Shown here piece by piece: positions 11,683 through 23,350 of a stretch of 64,000 bases of DNA. Below the pieces are notes generated by a model. That model had not been told where the DNA came from and ran no database searches. It saw only the letters and a list, made by a program, of their open reading frames with translations. This DNA comes from Nectonema munidae. Taxonomy: Eukaryota; Nematomorpha; Nectonematoida; Nectonematidae. A program made the translations under genes and the position numbers. The stretch is taken from positions 2,728,001-2,792,000 of the forward strand of contig JAUIRK010001052.1 in assembly GCA_030549495.1 (NCBI GenBank), written 5' to 3'. Each line of letters begins with the position of its first letter. Position 1 is the first letter of the stretch.

Positions 11683-11999
11683 ATTCTTTCAAAGAAAAAT
11701 GAACCGGTCTATGTAAAATAAGCTGCAAAAATAGCTTCAAATATAAAGTTAAATAACTTTGTAAATAATTTGACAATTTAATTTAAATTTTGCATATAAA
11801 CTAAATATAATATACAATATATATATTCAAAGTTACAATTAAATCTGTTTCCTAGAATTTGTATGATAGCCTCTCAAACTTTTCCGAAATTTTTGGGAAC
11901 CATTTTAATGGTAAAATAAGCTGCAAATTCGACGGCCATTTTTTTGGATTTTTAAAAATAGCGAATTCTTTTATTTTCTCCTAAAATATAATTACAACC
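11683..11999. other. Non-coding, with two copies of GTAAAATAAGCTGCAAA
   Basis: The 17-base motif occurs at 11713-11729 and 11911-11927 and again in reverse at 17874-17890. The rest is AT-rich with no gene. Confidence 0.5.
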
Positions 12000-13320
12000 A
12001 TTTTCTTGTTTTCTATTTCAAATTTTTTTTATAGTTTGAACTTTGTTTTTTCTGTAAGAAACTTAACTTATTTATAATTGTTTTTATAAGTTCTTCGCTT
12101 ATTATAATATTTTTTTTGAAGGTTGGCCTTAATATTTTTACTTAATTTATTTTATAAGTTCATCCTCTATTATATTTAACTTTTTCAAGGCGGATCTTTG
12201 CTTTATCTGTAAGAAATTTAACTTGTTTCCTTAATTCTTTATTATAAGTTCATATTAAATATTTTTAAGGTTGATCTTTGCTCTCGCTGTAACAAACTTT
12301 ACTTTTTACTGATTTTTCCTATAATTCCGTTAAAAATTTTTAAGGTTGACCTTTGCTTTCTGTGTCAGGACTTAAATTTTTTACTTATTTTTTTTCATAA
12401 GTTCATTCAACTTTTTTTGAAGGTCAATCTTTAATTTTCTGTAAACTTTTTTATCATCTCCTATTATATTAAACTTTTTTAAGGCGGATCTTTGCTTTAT
12501 CTGTAAGAAATTAAAATTTTTTCTTTAATTCTTTTTTATAAGTTCATATTAAACATTTTTAAAGGTTGATCTTTGCTCTCTCTGTAACAAAATTTACTTT
12601 TTACTTATATTTCCTTATAATTACGTTAAAAATTTTTTAAGGCTGACTTTTGCTTTACGAACTTAAATTTTTATTTATTTATTTTCATAAGTTCATTCAA
12701 CTTTTTTTGAAGGTCAATGTTTGCTTTTCTGTAAACTTTTTTATAAGTTCATCCCCTATTATATTAAACTTTTTTCAAGGCTGATCTTTGCTTTTTCTGA
12801 AATATTAATATTTTTACTTAATTTATTTTTTAAGGTTGACATTTGCTTTCTGTGTAAGGAACTTAAATTTTTTACTTATTTTTTTTCATAAGTTCATTCA
12901 ACTTTTTTTGAAGGTCAATCTTTAATTTTCTGTAAACTTTTTTATCATCCCCTTTTATATTAAACTTTTTCAAGGCGGATCTTTGCTTTATCTGTAAGAA
13001 ATTAAAATTTTTTCTTTAATTCTTTTTATAAGTTCAATTTTTAAAGGTTGATCTTTGCTCTCTCTGTAACAAACTTTACTTTTTGCTTATATTTCCCTAT
13101 AATTACCTTAAAAAAATTTTAAGATTGACTTTTGCTTTCTGTTTAAGGAACTTAAATTTTTTATTTATTTTTTTTCATAAGTTCATTCAACTTTTTTGAA
13201 GGTCAATCTTTGCTTTTCTGTAAACATTTTCAAGGCTAATCTCTGCTTTATCTGTAAGAAATTTAACTTTTTTCCTTAATTCTTTATTATAAGTTCATAT
13301 TAAATATTTTTTTAAGATTT
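12000..13320. repeat. Degenerate tandem array with higher-order period
   Basis: A 50-75 base unit recurs about twenty times: AAGG(T/C)(T/G)GATCTTTGCTTT, CTGTAAGAAA.TTAA, then a T-rich run and TTATAAGTTCAT. A larger period is also visible. The variant GGCGGATCTTTGC starts near 12189, 12484 and 12975, with related GGCTGATC/GGCTAATC at about 12778 and 13233, giving spacings near 295, 295, 200 and 260. It is extremely T-rich on the + strand and has no coding capacity. Confidence 0.8.
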
Positions 13321-15029
13321 TATAATAAATCAAGGTCAAGTAATTTCAAAATCAACTCTTAAAACAACTTTTTTTACCATATTCGTATTTGTTACCTTAC
13401 TTAACTTTTAACAAAATTAATGATCAATAATTATTCTGAAAGTATTTTATCTAAAAACAGTTTTATATAATGTCTTTTTCTTATTTCAGTGTATTCAAAA
13501 TTTTATGAAAAATGATAAGAAATATAGAAAATTATCTGATTTCACTTTTTAAATTTTTTTCTAATTCAATATTCCTGTATTCATTTATTCCGGTAAGATA
13601 ATAAAAGTTTTTAATATTGCAAGTAACAAGAAATCGATGAATGTAGAAAGCTAAAAAGTATTTAGGTATGGAACTTATGATTAATTTTTTCATCAATTTC
13701 ATGAATCGCTTTAATTTTTTTTCAGATTTTTATTTATCAGGATGAATTGTGTTTAGTCAAATAAGAACTCTGTAAAAGTCTTCGTAGTTCTGAAAACTCT
13801 TTAATTTTTATTTTTTGTTTTCTCTTACACAATTATTTAGTGTACTATTATTCGTTTTTATTTTAAAATTTTCATTATTTTCAATAAATCTATTAGGAAA
13901 GCCATTTTTATTTAAGATGAAGCATGTTTTTAATTAGAAAACTTTATTAGAAAGTTTGTATTTTATCTTAAAAATTGTTAAACTTAACCAGTTGTTCAAA
14001 AAATAGTACAGTGTCTCCCGCCCTAATGAAAGATTCTGCACTTATGAAGAAATTTTAAAGTGTCGACCAAAGTATCCAATCATATACAACATGATTAACA
14101 AAATTTATTTGAAAACCCTTGAATTAAGTTTAGGCAATAATGATCAGCTCGCATTTTTAATTGTAAGGTTTTTTAATAATACCCGCAACAGATATTAACT
14201 AAATTTTACAGAATAATTATTTTTGTATTCTAAAAACATTTTATACATCAATGAAGTAAACTGTCTTAACGATAGGCATCATTTGAAAAGGAAAATTCTT
14301 TTGAAAGTGTATTAAAAATTGTTCAAAACTCATTTTTACATAAATTTGGTAATGGCTTTATATGGAAAAGTGGACTTATTATTATTTTTGAAAAATTGGA
14401 AATCCAGTTTCAAAAATTCTTCTGAAAATCAAATTTTGTGTTAAAGTTTTAAAATTTGGTACCTTAACAGAAATCATTTTCGTGAAAAAGTCAACATAAA
14501 AAACTTGATTCTTTTTATTAAGTTGAGAAATGATAACTTCGAAAGGTAAAAGGTTAAAAAAGTTAATTTTCCTGCACAAATTTAAATGAAAATCTTTAAA
14601 AGAATATTTTTTCCAACAAATGATGGGGAAAATAAAAAAAATATTCTTCGAAGTATATATCCAAAGGTGGCAATATTTTTGTCAAGAAAATCTTAAAAAA
14701 AAATAATTTTTCACGTTGGCAGATATTTAGGAAATTTTAAAGTCATTGATTTTTAATAACTTTGGGAAAATTTTCTTAGTACTAATTTATCTGGCTGGTT
14801 TTTGAAATTTTATCAAAATTTATTCGAATTTCGTAAAAAGAGGATTTTTCTTAGGAAAAAAATTTATTATAATGTATCTATATTATAATATTTATAAAAA
14901 TTGACAATTTAATAAAATGAAAGTTTTTATATTTAGATATCATTTTAAATTTATCCTAGCATAATAGTTTATAGATAAACATCTAGTAGTAAGCTCTCGA
15001 GTCGCTGTACCTGTCTCAGTCATATCTAC
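13321..15029. other. AT-rich non-coding stretch
   Basis: About 1.7 kb with no supported gene. A short - strand frame at 14382-14579 has no recognisable content. Confidence 0.5.
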
Positions 15030-15605
15030 ACATGCTAAATTTTCGTTTAACTCAAAATCAGATAGGTGGAATTTTCGGTTAAATCGAAGTAATTCATGCT
15101 TTTTCTGATATCAATTTATAACTTAAATTATTCGGGATAAAAATTTCAATGCTATCTGTGAATTGCAGTTCATCATGTTGCAATATATTTCAGAGGCTTT
15201 GAATACAAAGTTTTTATGAAAAATCAATAAAAGTGTGAATTACACATGCTTTCATTCATTTCGTTGTAAGGCATTTTCAGCGCTGAGATATTTGCAGCCC
15301 TATGATTTGCCTTGAATTATTGTACCATATTTTATTATTATCTTTAAGCGTGTAGGCACAAAATTTTATGCCCTTTTCAACGTAAATTATCGTAATTTTG
15401 TATATATACTCTCGTTATTTTTTTTATAAAATAAAATGAATTCAATTTTTTTGAGGTTTTGCTCCCTTAAATTTGTACCTGGAAGTATCACAGAACTGCT
15501 ATTCATTCAAGAAAATATATGATACTGATCATTCGTTTAACTCGAACTTCGGATAACTTAAAGGATTTTTTGGATCCCAAAGACTCGACTTTTTGGTAGA
15601 TATTA
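15030..15605. mobile_element. Possible non-autonomous pogo/Tigger-type element
   Basis: The left part has TTTTCGTTTAACTCAAAATC and TTTCGGTTAAATCGAAGTAA. The right part has CATTCGTTTAACTCGAACTT, CGGATAACTTAAAGGATTTT and GGATCCCAAAGACTCGAC. The repeated 'cggataactcgaa' wording is typical of pogo-type elements. Clean inverted ends and TA duplications could not be fixed, so this stays tentative. Confidence 0.35.
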
Positions 15606-16291
15606 AAATATTTTAAACATTAAAGGTAAGGGTAAACTCCCTTAAAAATTCATTGATATTGGTGTAGTTATGTAAAATTAAGTGTTTTAGAAAATATGAA
15701 ATTATTCAGATAGCTTCTCCGGTGAAAGTAAATTTGTCAGTTAGGTTACATGTGAAAATTAATTTACTGACAGATTATACATCATAAAATGGTGTATTAA
15801 GTAAATAAATACTATATTTATTGAAAAATTATGCATTTAAAATTTATTATTGTTTTTAATTTCGAAATTTCTTGATTTAATAAATTTTTTAACAGGATAG
15901 TAATTTTTAAAAAATATCACAATCAGATCTGCAATAAATTGTTTATTAAAATCACGGTATATTTGTAGTTAGAAAGATCCAAATGAAAAGAAGTGCTCAG
16001 CATATTTAAGAAAGTGATGACAAAAGAAGTGCTCAGTATATTAAGTGAATTAAATTATATCAAAATAAATATATACTTAATTCTGCATACAAGGTGTTAG
16101 TTAAAACTAGAAATTGTATGTACTCTTGTATTTGATCATCATAACTAAGCGTACACAGTGTAAAAGACCTCTTTCTTCTATTGAAGTCTCAGTTCCACTT
16201 TTGTGTTCAAACTTTGAGGTTTGAATTTGCATCTAGTGGCTGTACGTGAGCATTTATCGTTAATGCTTATCTTTGACGAGCTTTATCTATT
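15606..16291. other. AT-rich non-coding stretch
   Basis: A near-duplicate phrase AAAAGAAGTGCTCAG.ATAT occurs at 15984 and 16022, a ~38-base local duplication. No gene is seen. Confidence 0.5.
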
Positions 16292-17499
16292 CTCAAATCC
16301 AAGGGCGTAGGAACCATGGGGATAGGAGGGGATGTATATCCTCCACCTTGGAAAATAATGCAAATTATCCCCCCCTTTCCAGGTTTAGTTTAGGTAATTT
16401 TATATATAGTAATTAAAAACTTAAAATCATATGTAATGTCAGTGAATATTTTCTACCGTATACTTGACACCTGATTCAAAGAGTCAAAGACTAACCTGCA
16501 CACTAATATATAACTATATCTGTTTGTGAAAGTTTAAATCATGTGATATGCTTAGATGTGTGTCTATGCTAATATATTTTTTTTCAAAGATACTCTTCAA
16601 GATGTTAAAATTATAATTGACCAAATTTCTTCATGGAAATTCGATAATGAGTTTGACATCATATACGAAAATTCAGCCAAAGAAATTAGAAAATTTCAGT
16701 TAGAACCGTTAAATGTCAGACGGAAAAGAAAGAAGGAAATTGATTTATTAAGTGAAGATTCGAAGGATATTAAAGACTATATTAAGCAACAATATTTCAG
16801 CTTTTTAGATTCAATAATTTTGAAAATGAAAGAAATGTATGATACTTGCAAGCCTGATCTTTTTATATACAAAATTCTTGAGAACACTTTAAGTTCAGGA
16901 AAAATATCAAATTATGAAGTTTTATGTCAATATCCAGAAATACATTTGGAAACTTTAAAAATAGAGCTTGCAATGTTTAAACGAAAGACAAACTCAAATA
17001 ATCTTGAAGAGGCAAGAAAAAATGATCTAAACATGAATGAAGAAGTTCGTATGCTCTTTCCTCAAGTTTTTATGTTGATCAAACTTTTGCTCGTATGCCC
17101 TGTTTCTTCGAGCCAATGTGAACGCAGCTTTAGTGCTCTCAGAAGATTAAAAACGTGGCTTAGAAACACTATCAGTCAAGCAAGACTTAACTCTGTTGCT
17201 GTTTGTAACATACACAAAAAATAAAAAAAAAGTATCTATTGAATTACTTGCTGATCAGTTTGCTAAATCAAATGAAAAAAAGCGTGATACTTTTGGTTTT
17301 TAGTATATTTTTATGTCTATTTGTGCATTTGTTTTTTTTTTATATAAAATGTAGTTTTTCCTCTTTTTCATTTTAAATATAATAAATTTCTTAAATTTAA
17401 AGACTTACTATTGTACAAAAAAATTTTGCTTAAAAAACTTCAATATAATTTTATTATACCCCCCAGTTTTTTTAGCTTTCCTACGCCACTGCTCAAATC
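16292..17499 (+). mobile_element. Internally deleted hAT transposon with perfect 8-bp target duplication
   Basis: The element spans 16300-17491 and is flanked by CTCAAATC at 16292-16299 and 17492-17499. The ends are CAAGGGCGTAGGAA (left) and CAGTGGCGTAGGAA (right, reverse complement). G-rich/C-rich tracts sit just inside both ends. It retains only the C-terminal third of a ZMYM1-type hAT transposase (next entry). Both ends plus a partial gene define an internal-deletion derivative. Confidence 0.85.
16556..17224 (+). pseudogene. hAT transposase, C-terminal part (ZMYM1/TTF-type)
   Basis: The frame gives up to 222 residues starting within deleted sequence, so the apparent Met at 16556 is not the natural start. 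The body holds VRRKRKKEID and KEMYDTCKPDLF, and the hAT dimerisation domain lies at the end: MLIKLLLVCPVSSSQCERSF followed by SALRRLKTWLR (near 17070-17160). The Glu of CERSF is the third acidic catalytic residue of hAT enzymes. The first two catalytic Asp regions and the zinc finger are absent. The natural C-terminus continues one frame away after an A run at about 17215-17232 (SIELLADQFAKSNEKKRDTF), indicating a frameshift there. It sits inside a hAT element with intact ends. It cannot make active transposase, but its ends could have been mobilised by a relative. Confidence 0.85.
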
Positions 17500-20400
17500 A
17501 ATAATAATAATATAAAAATAATATAATAAATATATTTTTTGATATTTTGAATAATGATCATCTTTAAAAACAAAAGAGAATAAAAAGATTAAAGAAATTA
17601 AAAATTTAACTAAATATTTTTGAAAATTAATTTTTTTAAAATGAAAATATATTTTTTTACATAAATTAATTCGCATAGACATTATTGCCACCATCGAGGT
17701 AACAGAAATGGAAGACAAATCCATAAATTTTGACTTATTATCACTAAAATATAATGTTTTTTTAATATATATAACTTGATTTGATTTTTTTCTGAATTAG
17801 AGACTCGAGTTTTATATGTAAGTAAATTTTCACTCTGTTATCTCTTTTCGTTTATTCGAAATCAGGCCTTACTTTTGCAGCTTATTTTACACCTACCCAA
17901 AATGAACATTTAAATTTTAAAAGGAATTCAAACTAAATCAAGAGAAATTACAAAGTTAACATTTTTTCTTTATTATTAATATCTGTTTTTAATTCGTATG
18001 TTTATTTTAAATTAGTTAAGTAGTTTTTAATTAAATTTGTAATGTAAGGGGCGAGAGTAAGGTTTGGCTCGATGCCTGCTTGAATTCAATCGGGCACCAA
18101 AGCTTTCTTGCTCTTAATTTCACATTAGATTTGGAATTATCACTTCTCGATAAAAACGTATTGTTGAAAACTATTGAAGATTATTATTTTTGTGGCAATA
18201 TACTTCAATTTTAAAAATCGCTTATAAAATTTTTGAATTTTTTATTCTTTTATTTTTACTATAATTATATCAGCATTTCTTATTTTATCGTTCTCTTTCA
18301 AGTTATAACAATCAAGATCTGAATATTTACGAATGAAAAAATATTCTAGTAACTCTTATATTTAGCATCCACATACAAAATACATTTTAATTCTAAAGAA
18401 TATATACCATTTCATAAAAATTTAATTTTTCGCTCAAACTAACACAATCTTCATAACAATTTTCACAGGTCATAATCTAAATTGACAAAATCCCAACTTT
18501 TTAAATTCTTTTCATAAAATTAATAATGAAAACTTTTCAAACATATATAGTCAAAAATAATATGATACCCAAAAGTATTTTCATGCATGGATATTAGTTT
18601 ATTTTCGATAATTTTTTGTTCCCACTATGATGAGACGTCATTCTTTTTAAATATTTTTCTCTTACATTATTTCACAAAGTATTAAAATTCAAAAATTAAT
18701 TTTGTTTATTTAATTTGTATAATATTAAATTATTTTTAAGAACAGCCGTCTTTTCTCTCTTCCTTTCTCGATGGATATATTTATACAAAATTCTCACAGT
18801 TTTCCGAAACTCCGAAGCTTGATAATAGATCAAGCTTGTCAACAAATCTTGATTTCTAAAAGATTGTAAAAGATATGTTTACATCTATTACTACAGTGAT
18901 TTTCATTGATGAATTAAAATTTAATAAATATATTATTTTTGAATTTCTTATTTTTTAGCTAGAGTTTGATCCAAAAGTGATTTTGAGGGCCACTTTTTAA
19001 TCCCTGAAAACTTGGTAGAAATGGAAAACATGCACAAAAATCCATTGAAAAAATTGAAAATATTATATCCGACTCTACATTGACTCATTATAAAAATTTC
19101 AGGGCATGTTTCTTTTTATCTTTAGTAATTTTCCGTATAAAAAAATTAATTTTTTATTCATTCAAAAGTTCCAATCCCAAGAAAGAGTTTTTGTCTGAAA
19201 TAGTTTTTAAATCACAGGCAATTAATTTTTTTCTCATAATTACGGGCCAGTTAAAGGCCTATACTAGATCTGGGTTCTACAAATCAGTTCAATGCTACTT
19301 TATCCACATTTGGATTTTAGCAATACTTGTTCTGTCTTTTGGAAGCATTAAAACAAAAAATTTTATCTTCAATAAACTTTGTTCAAATATAGAAACTGAT
19401 GTTATACTTTTATGAATTAAAATTTTTTATATTCTTTTTTATTTCATTTTCCGTAAAATCAAAATAAAATAATTTATATTGACTAAAATATCTTTTTAGT
19501 TTCAAAAAAACCTGAGTACTGAAGTTTCTTAATTTATCAATGTCATATTTTATATTTTTTGATATCATAATTATACGCCTAAACATTATGCATTCAAAGG
19601 CCTTGCTAATTTCCAACAATTATTGCAAAATAAAAGCAATCTCGATAGGAATTATTGCAAAATAAAATCAGTTCAAAAAGTATCACCAGAAAATACTATT
19701 AAGTTGAATTTTTGTGAAATAAAATATGCCTTTTTTAGCTCATTTATGCTAAAATTTTATAAGAACTGTAAAATCATGAAATTAACAAAATAAAAGTTTT
19801 CTAAAATATAAATCAAATACAATTTTAAGCTAAAGTAAAACAAGATTCAAATTTCATAATATTTATTTGAAAAGAAATTGAATGATGAAGAGAATTAAGT
19901 GATATCAAAATTATATATTTATAATATTTATGTGCTAATCTTGAATGTAACGAAAGGATTTTTCAATTAATGCCGAAAGTATCAAAAAGATTAATTAACA
20001 AATATGAGAGATGAAATAAAAATTAATTCATGTCAATAAATTTTTATTTAATACAAAATTTTGTTAAAAAAGAGAAAATTTGTGTATTTATATGAGGATG
20101 CGCAAAGTCAAGATGAACCTTTTTGTTATTAGTATAGAAATGCTTATTATACGAGAGCATATTTTTGACATGCATGTTAGATCGCATTATTTTTAGGTTT
20201 AAGAGAATCCAATATGGTAAAACATTTTTGCAAAACATCACAAGAGACTCAGTTAGTTTCTCTCATTTTAATTCTCAAAAAATTACCAAATTGAAAGAGG
20301 TCATACACGGATTCGGCAACAATATCCGATTAGCTTATAGCAAATATAAAGAATTTTTTTATGTTTAGTAAAATATAATTTTTTTCTCGCACATTAATAA

Positions 20401-20715
20401 TTCTTTATAAGGATTCGTTCTTTTAATCATGGATACAGTTATAACCAAGTTAAATGTTTTAAAAAAAATTTGATAAGTTCTGTTTTCCAAATATAAAAAA
20501 TTTTTATAATCAAACTTTTCAAAATTTTATTGTTTTTCAATCAACATACAATAAAGAACATTTTAAAAAATTGAACATATTAAAATTAAACTTTTATATT
20601 GAAGTTATATCACTTTGTTTTGGCTGACTTGCGCATAGAAAACTACATTTGCTGAGTTAGTGCTTTATAATTGTCTTAAATAAAAAAGTCATTAAGGAAA
20701 ATGAATAGTATTAAA
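17500..20715. other. AT-rich non-coding stretch
   Basis: About 3.2 kb without a supported gene. It includes a reversed copy of the GTAAAATAAGCTGCAAA motif (17874-17890) and a diverged S1 SINE (18048-18165). Other open frames (19080-19415, 19410-19619, 20044-20368) look like AT-rich noise. Confidence 0.5.
18048..18165 (+). repeat. Diverged S1 SINE
   Basis: The head GGGGCGAGAGTAAGGTTTGG and the late CTTCTCGATAAAAACG match the S1 consensus seen at 4832 and 40762. The B box is no longer intact. Confidence 0.45.
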
Positions 20716-20861
20716 GCTTTACCTTATTTGATGTTCTTTTTTTAAGGCTGAATGTTTTTCTTCCTGGTTTTGAAGCAATATTTGAACATTTTTTTACTAT
20801 AAGCTGTCTGTTTGTTGAAACTATTAATCCCTTGTCATGGTTAATTGCGGTTTTTGGTGGT

Positions 20862-21819
20862 TCAATATCTAAAAATTTTTTGGAAGTATTCTTCTCTTTC
20901 TTTTTTGTTCATTTGATCCCACTCGGATTTTGATTTTTGATAGAAATTACATTCATCTGATATTTTTAAATCTCCATAACCATAAAGGGAACATCTTATC
21001 AAGTTTTCTTGATATCTTACTTCGGTATACAGGCTTTCAATTAAATCTAGTATCTTTTTACTCTTCCATTCTATGTTTGATTTGAGTACATGGTTCATCG
21101 ATTCACAATTATTATTTTTCCATTTATCTGGCAAATATTTGTAATTGTGTTTAGGGATAAAAACATGATTTTCAATTACAGGTAATAATCTTTCAGTTAA
21201 ATAAGTTCCAATTTTTTTCTCGTATATTTTTATCAGTAAACTTTTCTTTAAATTAAAATCTAAAATATTGGCAGAATCAACTAAACCTGAATTACCAAAA
21301 ATTGAATTAACGAATGCCATGGTTTCTCTATGATTCATGCCAATTTTATTTTTTAGATGCCTTTGTATATTTTTTTTCTAAATGTCTTTGGCAATATATG
21401 AGAGTAGTATGTGGAAAAAAATGTTTAATAGCCTTAACTAAAGCTTTTTCTTCATCACTACTTATGATTAAATTATCTGTAGTAAGTTCAAAGTTGAAAT
21501 CCTGGTTCAATATAAGTGATAAATGAGAGAAAAATTTTGAATATGATTAAAACTTTCCATCCCAATGTAAATATATGGGACCAAGGAAAATAGGTACAAC
21601 ATTCTTTACTTTTCTTTTGAGATTTTTGTTGTCAAAAACTGTGACGGTAACGAAGCAAGGGCCTAGATTAAACGTGCGATCTATTCCAAAAATATTTAAC
21701 CCAGATTTGATAGATTTGCTTAGATGTAATAGCTGATTTTGCGTATAACAAATTATATTAGGAAGTCCATTAGTATTAAGAGTCATTTCTTTCAAAAATG
21801 GGTGTCCAGTTGTTAGCAT
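20862..21819 (-). pseudogene. MULE transposase core and C-terminus
   Basis: This continues the OTU-bearing protein in shifted frames. LNIFGIDRTFNLGPCFVTVT (about 21640-21700) contains the first catalytic Asp of the MULE DDE domain. SSDEEKALVKAIKHFFP (about 21420-21480) has the second Asp. YCQRHLEKN (about 21385) is the Cys-x-x-His motif between the second and third acidic residues. NNNCESMNHVLKSNIEW (near 21100) supplies the Glu region. VVPIFLGPIYLHW also fits the family. The tail extends past the listed frame, with EPPKTAINHDKGLIV down to about 20716. At least two frame changes separate the pieces. Spacing of the motifs is as in MULE transposases, so the family call is firm. Confidence 0.8.
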
Positions 21820-21833
21820 ACATATTATACTTT

Positions 21834-23255
21834 TTATATTATCGGCGATATTGTTATTATATGCACGTAATGAATTTTTTTTTCAGATATATATTTAATA
21901 TTTCTTATGACTTTTGAGGTTCTAGGTATATCCTTTTGAGATTCAAGCATTTTAGAATAAATTTTTTTACATGATTTTGTTTGTTTCAAATGTTCCAATA
22001 CACGATCCTTTATTGCTGGATTGGTTCTCACATATTCTTGAGTATGCATTTTTAAATTTCCATGATGAGAACGTTCTAAAGGCCTTGTTCCAATATATTC
22101 CCATAAATAAATATCTGCACCTTTCTCAATCCAAGAAATTCTTCTTTTAAAAAGATCTTTGCGTTTTAATTCTGCATAGTAATGCACAAATGTAATAATT
22201 TCTGCATTATCCGGCTGTGGATTCATTGAAATAAAATTTTTGTTCTTTATATATCCAAAAAGTTCCTTATTTTTTTTAATAAACAACAATTCATTATTCA
22301 AGTTTAAAAAATACACCTTTTTCTGTGTAGTTTTAGTCCAAACTCCGAAGTTATCAAAGAAAGTTCTTTGATCATTTTTATCTTTATGAATTATTTTTGT
22401 TTTAAAATAAACATTTTCTATAAAATAGTCTGGAATAACATCTGAATAACAGAAATCAGAAGAAAAGAGCTCGTTTATAACTACCCTGCTAGATAAAAAT
22501 TTGTTACTTAATGATTTCAGTTGTTGTTTTCCATTAAAAATATTTAAAGATTCAATAAATTCAGTGCTGTCTTCATTAGAGGCAAGATAGGTATGGTCTT
22601 TTAAGGGAGAAGGTGTTATTTTATGATTAAAAATGCTGTTAATCGGGCTTTGGCTTAGTTTTCTTTTCATTTCATTGCTGTACACATTTTGAGTGGAAAT
22701 CAGCAAAACAAAATGATTTGGAGTCCAGTACTTGGATATTTGTTCATGGGTACATGTCCACAAGATATGCATTATTTGAGGTACTATTATTTCTCCAATA
22801 GGCATAAAAATAGTATTTAATATTTCCGCTACCTTATCAAGTGTTCCATTGATCTAAGGATAAATACTTTTAATACGCATTCCTATCGCTGATGCAGCCG
22901 CTTTAATCATATAAGCGGATGACCATGACCTATTTAAGCAACATTTGAAACTCTCTTCTAAAATTGTTGGTGAAACCTTTTCTATTCCAGGATTTAATTT
23001 ACAAGATACAAGTTCTTCATAATTGAGAATTAATTCGATTGCAGTAATCAATCTAAAATATAAAAAAAAAGATTCATCCCCGTTAAAAAATAATGATATC
23101 GAATTGAATAGGCAATTTCCATCACCTTTCGTGTATATAGGAGTGTAGCGCTCATTTAAACCAGTTTTGGTTAGAACTTGCAAAGAAACATTGTCAGTAA
23201 TGAAGTTTTGAATATTATTGCTTGAATATATTTTTTTTATTTCAGTATTTCTCAA
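21834..23255 (-). pseudogene. OTU domain and linker of the MULE protein
   Basis: The frame is open from about 23347 to 21834 except for one in-frame TAG at 22854. After a charged N-terminus comes YTKGDGNCLFNSIS, the OTU catalytic Asp/Cys block (DGNC at about 23112-23123). The sequence RSWSSAYMIKAAASAIGMRI follows, and past the stop YWTPNHFVLLIS supplies the expected catalytic His (about 22715). OTU enzymes normally cleave ubiquitin chains, so the three sequence elements of an active site are present although the frame is interrupted. After the OTU domain come about 230 residues, including WEYIGTRPLERSHHGN and EYVRTNPAIKDRVLEHLK, which resemble the DNA-binding/linker part before MULE cores. 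The same strand and order tie it to the transposase core immediately downstream. Confidence 0.75.
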
Positions 23256-23350
23256 AAAAATTTTTTCTCTTCTAGCTGCTTTCTCATTTTCTATATTTGA
23301 AAATGAAGCTTCAAGTCTCTTTAGTGCCCCAAGGTAGTTGTATTTTTATC

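Larger units (their letters stand above)
20716..23350 (-). mobile_element. Mutator-like (MULE) transposon coding region carrying an OTU domain
   Basis: On the - strand, in order from 23350 downward, the sequence encodes an OTU cysteine-protease-like domain, a linker, a MULE transposase core and a C-terminal tail. Terminal inverted repeats and target duplications were not found at 20.6-20.7 or 23.35-23.6 kb, so only the coding part is delimited. It contains at least one in-frame stop and two frame changes, so it is inactive. Confidence 0.75.
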
